Shown here: positions 1 through 10,192 of the stretch, in pieces
Position numbering within the stretch: the stretch's first letter is position 1
Layout of the letters: each line of letters opens with the position of its first letter
From: Eumeta japonica
Taxonomy: Eukaryota; Arthropoda; Insecta; Lepidoptera; Psychidae
Length of the DNA stretch: 64,000 nt
NCBI GenBank assembly: GCA_005406025.1
Contig: BGZK01001379.1
Location: 62,001 to 126,000 of the forward strand
Reading direction: 5' to 3'
Made by a program: the position numbers and the translations under genes
Notes under the pieces: generated by a model
What the model was told of the DNA's origin: nothing
Seen by the model: the letters and a program-made list of their open reading frames with translations, nothing else
Databases searched by the model: none

Positions 1-2675
1 AAAATTAAGCAACATATTTTGTAAACAATTTTCTCTTCAGGAATATTTTGAATTGAGTAACTAATTTTGCTGATTACTTTCGTTAAGATTTTTATTGTAG
101 CCTACGACCGAAGCCCTTTATTCCGGATTGTTTTTACAACTTAAGGTTCATAGTTTTGAAAATAAAGGGATATATTTTCATACGTTTTCTTCAGTACTTT
201 TTAAACTACACATTTGAAAACCATAAATAAATGTATTTTTGTTTCTCAACAAAAACCAGCTCATTTATTTTATTTATGCGAAGTTATGTACTTGATTTTT
301 TTAATTCTCGTTTTGTTTCGCTAGTTTAATACATTTGTTTATTTATGCTATGCATTCATAATTGGGTCACCGGATTCTTTACATTTCAATAATTCTAACA
401 TTTTTATCTAGTAAGTTAAGAGAAAATAGGCTGTGCCAGATAGATATATTGACACGAGAAAAGTTCACACGAGACGATCCCATAAGGTTCCTGTTTTTTC
501 ATCGGGCATGGGGAACCCCAAAAAAAGAAGCTATCTATAACAGCAACAATAGATTTATACAAACGAAAATTAGTATCGATCGATGGCCACAAACTGGGCA
601 TCGAGTTCATCGGTGATTTGCGGTTTTAAAGGTGCACATCATTCGTCATAATGCAACCAAATAAATCGTAGTCATCGGTTTACACGCTGGCATTTCGTAT
701 TGCATACAAAGCGGGGACCCAGTACGGTCAAGGCTGGCCCCGACTGCCGCGCGTTGCGCTAACACAATGTTTGCGACAGCAGTTAGGGACGACAATGGCA
801 TGTTTGTCGTCGGAGATGGCATGAGAAATCGTTAGGACGGATTGAACGGAACGCAGCGTACATTACTGTGATGCCGGCGCGACGTGACCTTTATATTTCA
901 CTTATTAGGGTTTGGTAGTCGGACAGGTCTCGTGGAATCTTCGATGTCACGATGTTTCTCTCAAAATAATGTCGGTCTCGATTAGGTAAAAGAAATAAAA
1001 CGTCACATATTTGTTTATTACTTAAAGGTAACTTTATATATATGCAAAGTGTGGACAAAAAAGTTTTTGTTTTTTGCAGTTTTACACTTCTTAATTTAAA
1101 TGGTTGGAGGGCTTTTCTCAAATGAGGCAGTGTTTTTATGTAATATTTTCTAACAATCGTTTGCAAGTACGGCTGTTAACTGTACCTACTTTAAGGTATT
1201 GTACTGGACTTATGTAGATATACTTAACACTAGTAGAAGACGCTAAAATAACAGATATTTTAACTTTTCTTATACAAAGTTCACTAAATATACACCTTAT
1301 GGCTGTAAGTTAATATATTAAAAGTGGAATAAGTAATGATTTAAAACATAAAAATGTGTTTTCTTGTCTACAAAGTGATACATTAAATGAAATAAACATT
1401 AAATTGATCATTTTGGTAATCAAATACTTTTCACTACAAAGAGCGTACACAGCGAAACTTAAACATCTACTAAAATGCTTTTATAAAAATTAATATAAAC
1501 AATACTCTTATTTTGTTAATCTGACCTCTTTATTTACCATTTCTGAAATCACGTATACTTTATTACATGTAAATAAAGTTAATAACCTGTTTTTAAGACA
1601 TGTCCTATCCAAGTCGGTGCCAATAAGTTACTTAGTCATTGTATTAATTTTCAAACCGTTTTCTACCGGAACTTCTGACCACCCATGTCATAGTCAGAGC
1701 TATGGTAATATTTTGCTGTGACAATTATTTCGGGTATGGCAAAACCTTTCCAAGTTATATAGAGGGAAAACTTTGAAGTATAGAAGTCTATCAGTTTATA
1801 ACTACATATATCTACCATATGTGAGTGGTGTAAAATACTAAAATGAGGTCAAGTTGCAAACAGCATCTAAACACCGATTTTCACAACTCCATAACTGCAC
1901 GGTGCAGTGTCATTACAAATGACAATAGCACTCCCACATTATGACGGTCCATCGTACAATAAATTTAAAATTGCAGCCATTTTGACGCCGTCTACGATAA
2001 GCGGAACGTCAACATCACGAACTTTCTAAACGTACGCAATATCTGATATTTCTGGACGAAACGTATTTCGGTATAACGTATAAAATTACATAGAGTGTAT
2101 TTCGATATAACGTATAAAATTACATACAAAAGTGAACATACTCAAAACTCTAAACATATGAAGAAAGCCTTCGTAACGTAAGGTAGCCAAGGCGATTTAT
2201 TTCATTCAATTCGAAGCGAGATCGATGAATATTTCATTGATTTACGACACGTATCGGATTAGAAATATGGGGCAATCGACTGGACCGCGAGTCGCGTTAG
2301 GTAAAGTTGTGTAAACAGAAAGTAGATTCAATGTGCGGCCGGTCATATTAGTCGTGTAATAGAGGCATCTGAACAAACCCGAATTTTATAGACGGAAAAT
2401 CTTTTTTGAATAGGAAATTGGAAACAAAATGCTTTACTTCTATGACATTATCTCGATATTTATTACAAAATACATAAACAATAACAACGTTTAATTTTGA
2501 TATACTGGATTCTCACCTGTCCAATTTTAGTCTACAGACTGTCAAAATGAGTGATCTAGAGACTAAGAAAATTTCATCATGTTAGTCAAGGACCAAAGTA
2601 CGCAAACGGTAAAACTGTAATATGAACAATATCGGTTGGCGACTTTACGTAAAGTTTATCATTTTAATAAAAAAT
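1..2675. other. Left flank, no clear gene
   Basis: AT-rich DNA. A moderately GC-rich patch at 640-870 holds a 58-codon minus-strand frame (822-646) of unknown meaning. Bases 422-530 resemble the dispersed element that reads GTGCCAGAC, then a GACA-rich stretch, then GATCC and GGTTCC, seen again near 57180-57290. If the minus-strand gene continues leftward this block is intronic, but no further exon could be placed. Confidence 0.4.
2063..2126. repeat. Short tandem duplication, period 34
   Basis: GTATTTCGGTATAACGTATA at 2063 is repeated from 2097 with a single G-to-A change near the start; both units continue AAATTACATA. No function is implied. Confidence 0.85.
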
Positions 2676-3115
2676 TTGGTTGCCTGTAAAGTCGGTATAC
2701 GGGCGAAAGTTTTACGTGACAACGACTTTGAATGGTAAAATCATTTTAATGTGAATATTCATTCGTATAGTAGGAAGAAGGATGAAATAATAGTAACAAT
2801 TTAAAACATTTATTTATACAAAGAATTATATTTAAAACATTAATTTATACAAAGAATCTCGCACTGAATTTCATATTAACAAAATTTTATTTTTACCTTT
2901 ACACATACATACGTATTTATATACAAATATACATACAATAACTTGCAACATTTGCAAGCCACTAACTCTCGCTGCGCGCGCAGACCGATCATAGTTGAGT
3001 GGGAGAGACGCAAGGCATTCGGCGCCTCTCGTTCGGTGACTCATCGTTACGTTACCGAGCGTTACACTTTTCATAAGTGACTCCAGCCGCAACCTAATTT
3101 AAGACGTCACGTCAA
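2676..3115 (+). mobile_element. TTGGTTG-ended repeat, copy A
   Basis: Starts TTGGTTGCCTGTAAAGTCGG and ends near AAGACGTCACGTCAAAAG. It carries subterminal inverted motifs (ACGTGACAACG near the left end, GACGTCACGTC near the right). The first ~275 bp are almost identical to the reverse complement of 31905-32184 (one substitution and one 1-base indel seen by eye). The right part differs from that copy. It holds an internal ~32-bp tandem (TTTATACAAAGAAT twice) and no coding frame, so it is probably a non-autonomous DNA element of unknown superfamily. Confidence 0.6.
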
Positions 3116-4129
3116 AAGAATTCAAGTGCAGCAAAGAAAGGAGCGATAACTTAACTAACAAGCGACAGGAAGCGAAGAAGAAAACGAGTAACCGGACGAG
3201 TTACGACTACGTAGAGTGTACTTAGTTTATTACCGATAATAGATATATAAGGTGTTTTTCGAGAATGGTCAAGTCCTTTTGGAACTAGCATCGATTTGAA
3301 TGTTTTAAAATGGTCTCGACCTCTTGAAAATCATCTACCGGTTTACAAAAAAACTGTGATATCCTGATGTTCACCCGCGACGTAGCAGATATCAGGGCGA
3401 TTCCAAAAGACCGCATCAGCCAGAACCTTTTACAATTCATATGTAGATTTGCATATCTCTTAATACTAGCATTAACGTTGAAAGAAAAAAAAACTCGCCT
3501 GTAGAGGAGTACGTCGAAATGGTTTCGTTCGCGGAATTTTATGAATAGTAAGGTCATACTAAATTCTCAGCATGCACTAAGCCAGGGGTCTATGACCTCA
3601 TTATTTTTTTCCTCGGTGAAGATGCATCCACAGCAGTGGAAATTTGTATTTGGATTGTGTTAGAGGGATGAAGACATGGCGAAACTGCGGTAATGAAGAG
3701 AGAACAGACTACTAAAAGAAAAAATATTTGTATCCAATGAACGCATGCGCAATTGTCTTAAATTCTACATAAACATTAATAAAAAAGTGACTAATTTCTA
3801 CACTTCAACTGTTCTGCGGAGACTCATTTTTTATTGGTCGTACGCATTAAAACATTACCGACAGCAGCGCCATCTTTTTGTAGCGGTGTTCAATGAAGCG
3901 AGCGAGTGAAATGTTGCAAAGAACAGTAACCGTGGTACGAATAGTCCAAGGTTATTCGTTCACGAGGAGAAAACTCAAAATACGACTAGCTAATTATTCA
4001 CTTTGCTCTAAAGCGTCGTCTCTGACTCATGTTAGAGCACTAAATTACGCAACGGAATGTAGATAAAATTAAATAATATCGGATAACGTTGGAGAAATGA
4101 TATTATTTGCTCCAACGTATATGTTTTCG
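3116..4129. other. No gene seen
   Basis: AT-rich spacer. A 90-codon open minus-strand frame at 3557-3285 has no recognisable motif and no splice-site support. Confidence 0.4.
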
Positions 4130-4880
4130 TGTTTTAGGGTTCCGAGCCAAAATGGCAAAAAACGGAAGCCTTATAGGTTCGTCATGTCTGTCCGTCCGTT
4201 CGTATATTACAGGCATTTTATTCAAAAACTACAAGACGAATGTTGATAAAATTTATAGTGTAGGTGTCTTGTATAAGCCGTTACTTACTTTGTATTTAAA
4301 TAACAAAAATAAATATTTTTAGTGGGGATGAGTACACCATACAAATAACAGAAACTGAATAAAATTTATTCGTCAATCATCAACGAGTGGCACATATTTC
4401 GACAGTTATTTTAACAACACTTCAAGGTTTCTAAGCAATTTTTCTGATTACGTGAATAATTTCGGAAATAATCTCTCAGATATTAACAGAAATCGTTCCC
4501 CCCCTTATTTTTCTAAGCATTATGTCCAAAACATATGAAAAATTCCGAAGGTAACACTTAATAAATACTTTTCACAAAAATGATCGGATATACCTACTAT
4601 TTTTGAGTTATTGCCGAAAAACTGCGCTTCTTAACAAAAGGACGTAAGTGTTATGAAAATACACTCTTTGCTGACACACTTTACACTAGTTTAATAGTAA
4701 TAGTCAACATACCTCCTTGTTTATCTAGTGACAGACGACTAAAGTGCTTATAACTATTCTGTGCGGGAAACATGGAAAAGTGTAACAACGTACTTTTTTA
4801 TCTGTAGTGCATTTCTTTGTAATAATACCTTCGGAACCCTATAATGGCATGGCCCGACATGTTCTTGGCCAGTTTATTTC
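4130..4880 (-). mobile_element. GGGTTCCG-type lepidopteran repeat, copy 1
   Basis: The block runs from TTAGGGTTCCGAGCCAAAAT to CCGACATGTTCTTGGCCAG. It includes the family's CATGTCTGTCCGTCCGTTCG segment, a poly-C run (CCCCCCTTATTTTTCT) and the stretch GTTATTGCCGAAAAACTGCG. The same blocks, reverse complemented, occur at 6703-7320 and 14310-14760. Its GGGTTCCG and CGGAACCC ends face each other as inverted repeats. I know this type as abundant in Lepidoptera but do not know its formal class. There is no coding capacity. Confidence 0.65.
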
Positions 4881-6479
4881 ATTATAAATACAACTTGAAT
4901 AACTTATAAATGTCTTCTTTTTGTTTATATATCTCGATTAATTTGTAACGTGTATATTTCTATTCCTATAATGGAGTCGCAGAATTTTGACCCCAAATGA
5001 ATATGTACCTACTTAACATATTATGTCAATAGTGACGTATTTATAGACCATACTTTTTTAGATGTCCATTTCGGTGTCCAGCGCTGCTTCTGCGATTTGG
5101 CCCATAGACCTAGATGTCAGAGGGCCGTGGGAGGTGGTGAGCTGTCCATTTCGTATAGTCCATGACAAATATCAAGTACAATCTTTGTTTAACGCCATAT
5201 TGATAAATGTTCTAGAATTTAATTCAGTATTTTCAAAGTTATCATAACGTTTATTTGTTTATCATTTAGATAGAATTCAAATGACAGTGCTATAAATTAG
5301 GTCCCGTATGACCAACAGTAAATTTAGTATATGCAGCACTAAAAGATAAATATCGGTCACACTAACGATGTGTGGAAGCAGTGGGCACTCTCTTCCGGTT
5401 AACCGAGCCGGAACAGAGTGCTACTTCAGCACAAAGCGCTAGCACGCGAGCTCATAATAGAAACTATATTACCCGTGGAATAATTATACGGCGTGGAAGT
5501 TTTAATACATCCGGTCAATAAACTCTATATTGGATATTATTCTCTTTGGTTATAAATCATTTTATTCATTGGAGCATAACATTTGTAATTAATATTTTAA
5601 CGATGATGAGCTGGAAGCGAAATGTAGTATACTTATTTACTAAGAATAAATAGAATGACACTGTATGTCGACGTCGAATTCAGAAAATCGATGAAAAATG
5701 TGTACATGGTAATTTGCGGTTGCTTGGTTTAGTAAATAAAAAATACTAAACAAATAAAATAAAATAATAAATACTTTTCTCATTTCCAATCTCGTCATGA
5801 ATATGATACCGAAAATGAAAATATGGCGGCGTTGGAAATTTCAGATTGTTCATATTGAATTATGCATTCGTATAATAGTTTACGTAAACCAGGCAATGAA
5901 GATTTAATTACGCTTTAGATGGTTAATGGACATTTCGAATCAAATCGATACATATTCATTTCGTAGATAATATAATCACACTTGAAATACGTTACATTCA
6001 AAATATTGTGAAATACAGACTGAAATGTTATGTTATAAAATATTCAAATTGTTCTGTTACACAGTGCAAGTTTGGACAGGCAAGAAGGCGGACGTTATTT
6101 TTGTTATAAAAAAAAAAAAACAGTTGCATCGTCGAGTATTGAACTAAAATAAAAACTAAAATTACATGTTTACAAATGCACAAATACAGTATTTTGTCTA
6201 CGTACGTATAAGACTGAGAGGGGTATTGCACGCGTGGCACACCCGTCACGCGTGACGACTCTGACGAAATAAACATAGCAACGTAACAGACAAAGCGCAC
6301 AATGGCGTAAGCAAAGGCAAAACTTTATGGGTGTGGCGCTCATGATCGCGACTACGTCAGTGATATAGTTGTCATTATATCGAGGTGTGTAGATTAGAAA
6401 GGAAAACAATTCAAAGTGAACAGTGACGTCATGGAACTGCAGTTTTAAAAAAAAGGTGTAGTGACTATATAAGAAAAAT
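4881..6479. other. No gene seen
   Basis: AT-rich. A slightly GC-richer patch at 5060-5200 has TGTCCATTTCG twice (5062 and 5144). Bases 6200-6410 contain CACGCGTG and GTCACGCGTGACGAC palindromic motifs but no gene signal. Confidence 0.4.
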
Positions 6480-6703
6480 ATATGTCAATGTGGTTTAGCC
6501 ATATAAAAAGGATGAATACAAGTAGTCTGATGAAGCTAATGCGTAGAGCGAATGCGACAGAAATATGATAGAAGAATCAGCAAGGAGCGCCCCAAATAAC
6601 CTTGTGCAGACCAAATCGTTAGGATATTAAAGAAGGCCCAAATTTTAAGCAGCTAAACCAAAAAGTTTGCATTAAATAAATTGTGGATGTCAGTGAAGAA
6701 AAA
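6480..6703 (+). mobile_element. RTE-type LINE 3' fragment
   Basis: Decayed translation recalls the C-terminal end of RTE reverse transcriptase ORFs: a MWFSHIKRMN-like stretch (family GHVERMNE), then a segment matching the DxIGDILKKG region and a VDVSEEKK-like end. Three other relics (24920-25500, 55880-56480 and this one) align in the same order. The fragment directly abuts a GGGTTCCG-type repeat at 6703. Confidence 0.5.
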
Positions 6704-7320
6704 AAACTGGCCAAGAGCATGTCGGACCATACTCATAGGGTTACGAAACCATTATTACAAAGAAATGCAATACAGACATTGATCTATAAAATGTATTTTT
6801 GTACATTTATGACCACAGATGAAAAAAGTACGTTACACTTTTTCCATGTTTCTCACACAGAAAAGTTATAAGCACTTTAGTCGCATATTACTAGAAAAAC
6901 AAATAGGTATGTCGACTACTACACTAATGTAAACTGAAGATTATCAGCAAAAGAGCGTATCTTAATGGCACTTACGTCCTTTTGTTAAGAGGCGCAGTTT
7001 TTCGGCAATAACTCAAAAACAGTATATCTGAACAAGTACTAAATGATTTTCGTTGTAGGTATTTATCAAGAGTTATCTTTGCTATTTTTTCATATTTTTA
7101 AACATGCGGTTTAGAAAATAAAAGGGGGGGACAATTTCTGCTACTTACGGAGCAAATATTTCCGAAATTATTTACGTAATTAGAAAAGTTGCTCAGAAAC
7201 CTTACAGTGCTTTTAAAAGTACTGTCAAAATATGTGCTACACATTGATACTTGCTGAACAAAATTTTTTTCAACTTCTGTTATATGTTCAGTTTTTATCA
7301 TTTTGGCTTGGTACATTAAA
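6703..7320 (+). mobile_element. GGGTTCCG-type lepidopteran repeat, copy 2 (inverted relative to copy 1)
   Basis: Begins CTGGCCAAGAGCATGTCGG and ends TCATTTTGGCTTGGTACAT, the reverse complement of copy 1 with many substitutions. The segment carrying CGGACGGACAGACATG is missing from this copy. Copies 1 and 2 form an inverted pair about 1.8 kb apart. Confidence 0.6.
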
Positions 7321-7429
7321 AAACACTTAAATCTGGTAAAATCTGTGGTCTCAGCCTATCCTATTGGAAAATAGGTGAGTATCTGAATAAAATAAATGAA
7401 TATAACTAATGAAACTTTATCACCAGGTC

Positions 7430-7660
7430 AAAAATGCAAGAGGTAGTCGAAAAACCTAGAACGGCACGGGCATCGGACTTCAAATGTGGCGAGGGTTGGA
7501 AGGAACTAGATTCTTCCGACCTCCTACCTCTCGAAATCCAGATCGCAATCGAATTCAAGGTAGGAGCAGAATCAGAACGGACAATGGAACCGGATAAAAT
7601 AAATAACAGTACCGGACTCGGGTTCATAAATGAAGAAGAGTTCTCTCGATAAAAAATGTA
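7430..7660 (-). repeat. Degenerate GATTCCGATTCCGG-type repeat tail
   Basis: Short stretch rich in CGGAAT/GAATCG-like words (for example AGAATCGGAACGG-like variants at 7565-7600). It is similar in style to 17230-17360, 31020-31180, 39160-39350 and 62830-62960. Such stretches are commonly found inside lepidopteran LINE/Helitron-like remnants. The open frames here on both strands are products of this composition. Confidence 0.3.
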
Positions 7661-8895
7661 AAGGAATATATTGTGTCTATGTGGCGGAGCAACGAGCGAA
7701 TGCCACTAACCCTATTTGGTAATTTTATTATTTTATAATAAATAATTTTTTTAATTGCTAATAGGTCAGAAAAATAGCCCAACTTTGGACTATCGATATA
7801 AAAATAGTAATTCGTGTGTCAATTCAACAATAAAATTACAGTGTCATGTATTAAAACTAATCGTAATGTCACGATCCAATGTTCTGTTTACTTAGGTACA
7901 ATATTACACTATCATTATCCTAAAAGTACATCAGGTATACCCGATTCAGTTATGGGATAAGGCAAAAGCAAACTAGTTATAACGAATGTGACGGACCATA
8001 TCTTTCGACAAACACATGTATATTGAACTAGAAAATTTTACTTTGATGTTGTCATGAATGGGTGTAACGTATTGTAGTTTATAAAAAACTGTTATATATA
8101 ATCCAAACGCCTTCCTAAAAGTATGAATTTAACTTAATAATGTTAGATGATAACAATAGCTTGAAGTGAGCCTGTAATGACAGTTCATCAGAAATATATA
8201 ATTTTTAGGTTTTGATCTATTGAAATTTTTTCGGGTCCTATTCCGATTCAAAAAGCGATATATTCCTCCTTGAATAAGATTAAATACTTATCGGTGTACT
8301 TAGCGCCATAAAATATTATATTTGGTAGTAGTGAAATAATTGGTTCTCGAATCAACATGAACAGTAGACAATAGACAAAATATGTATAATTTAGCATATT
8401 ATAATATGAGTAATAACAAATTGAATAATAAGACCACATGATTTCATAATAATATTTGATATTTGTAAAAAGTATACTTCTATCATTATAAAAAAAAGTC
8501 CAAAAAACTTGAACAAAAAATATCTGGAATTAAAACATGTATATGTATAGTTCGGTTTTAAGAGTATTGTTCGATTATAATTAAGACTATGTTTAAAAGC
8601 GCCATCTGTAGATCAGGCAAAGAACTTTTTTCGTATTCTGTTTACAGTTATTTTAATAATTTTCCGCTCCAAATTTAAATTTTTATATGTTTTTATTTAT
8701 TTTACTTTATATGTGCTTTAAAAAATTATAACTCTGTTTTATTTAAATTAAGAACTATTATACAATATAAAATGTTTATATTACTACCCAGACAGGAGCC
8801 AAGAGATAGGTGTTATTGAAATAGATTAAGGTAAATTCGATTTCATGAAATAATTTAAAAAATAGCAAACTATTATTAGTATATACTTCTTGCAC
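7661..8895. other. Probable intron downstream of coding exon 2
   Basis: Very AT-rich, starting with the donor GTAAGT at 8901-8896 on the minus strand. No exon in the required phase could be identified. Confidence 0.4.
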
Positions 8896-8901
8896 ACTTA
8901 C

Positions 8902-9002
8902 CGTTATCATTTGTATTTTTTTTTGGTGATTTCTGCCATTGGTGACGAACTTTCTGGGACCAACTTATTGGGCTTTTTCTTCCACGACTCCTTTCCTGGA
9001 CA
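8902..9002 (-). CDS. Second coding exon of the same gene (101 nt)
   Basis: On the minus strand TTCTATTCTTTCAAG precedes base 9002 (pyrimidine tract plus AG), and GTAAGT follows base 8902 at 8901-8896. Between them 101 nt are open in exactly the frame required by the phase-2 donor of the upstream exon. The first base completes the split codon (AT+T, Ile), 33 codons follow, and one base (G) is left for the next exon. The peptide is basic, beginning VQERSRGRKSPISWSQKVRH, with two tryptophans and a Lys-rich end (KSPKKNTNDN). The intron between the exons is 1190 nt (9003-10192). Matching splice signals on both sides, plus the phase fit, make a chance match unlikely. The next exon should start with two bases completing Gxx; I could not place it with confidence between 1 and 8895. 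Confidence 0.72.
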
Positions 9003-10192
9003 CTTGAAAGAATAGAACAATTTATTTACAAAAAAAAACTGCCAAAAGCGAGTCTGCTCTCAAACAGACGCCGAGAGAAACTGGAATGAAGCCTACAATA
9101 GAACAGATTCTCCGAGTGTAGAGTTCAGATAACAGTACTTTGTTTATTTTGTTCGTTAGTAAGGTTAGGTATGAAACTACAGTTTAGTCATCATTTGGAA
9201 TTATTGAAAGAGGAAAAAAAACATTGTTGTTATATACTAATAAATTATATAATAATAAAAGTTAAAAAACCTGATAATTAAATTAAAAAATTGTTATACA
9301 ACAAATTTTTAATTTGATTCGTAGATTTTGTCTGGTTGACATTACTAGTATTCAATTCCACAACTGTTGTATAAAGAAAAACCTAAATCTACCAACTTAA
9401 TAGTATAAATTGTACTTGCTTTAGGACATCTTTTATAATTTATAACTTTCTAATAAATATGTGTAAAAAATCTGTAATACATATATGTCTTTGAACAATT
9501 TTTATTTACTGTGTATTGCACCATAAGATAAAAAACACTAATTGTTCTTAGTTCTTAACGTTAATGGATTTAGTTTTGTCTTTTGGGTGGAATTCATAAA
9601 GTATATAGAAAATAGAGAGTCTTTTAAAATAAATTTTGTTACTATTCAATACTTGTGAAGAATATGTATTCTTGAATAAGTTTACTTAGACTAAATGAGA
9701 AAAGTTATAACCATGTGCAAATGTGAGAAAATAATTCATCTTCCTTATTTAATGACAAAAATAGGTTTCTGTGATTTTATAATAAAAGATTGAAATAAAA
9801 ATATCAATATGCTGCTATAAAAAACATAAAATATGTTCTTGTTGTGTCTATTTTTACATTTAGGATAATGAAGCAAAATACTTTTGGTATCGTTCAATAA
9901 AAGATCGTGCTAAATTATTTATATTGATAACTGAAAAAGAATTTCATGACCTTTGATTCAAAGAGTATCAAATTCAAAGAAAGTAAAAACCGCTTATATA
10001 CGATATAAAATGTGACATATAAAAGTAGATAGTGTTGTATATTTTTTTTGTAATAACCATAGATTGGTGTGTGTGCTCTACTGTATTTGTTACGACATTC
10101 AGTAAATATTCTGTTCGTTGGAATTAAGAACGCAATCTAATCTTGTAGGTATCCCCTACAGATAAGCCGCAAATGACGTTAGCAAAACTCAC
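9003..10192 (-). other. Intron between coding exons 1 and 2
   Basis: GTGAGT at the 5' side (10192-10187) and CTTTCAAG at the 3' side. The sequence is AT-rich and I see no repeat family or open frame of note in it. Confidence 0.65.

Noticed and set aside
646..822. 58-codon minus-strand frame in a GC-richer patch
   Set aside because: No splice sites, no recognised family; open frames are easy in such patches.
2517..2562. 46-nt possible third exon on the minus strand (TTTTCTTAG acceptor, GGACAG/GTGAGA donor, open in the required phase)
   Set aside because: Short enough to be open by chance; the peptide is unrecognised, it would leave a 6-kb intron, and no second exon supports it.
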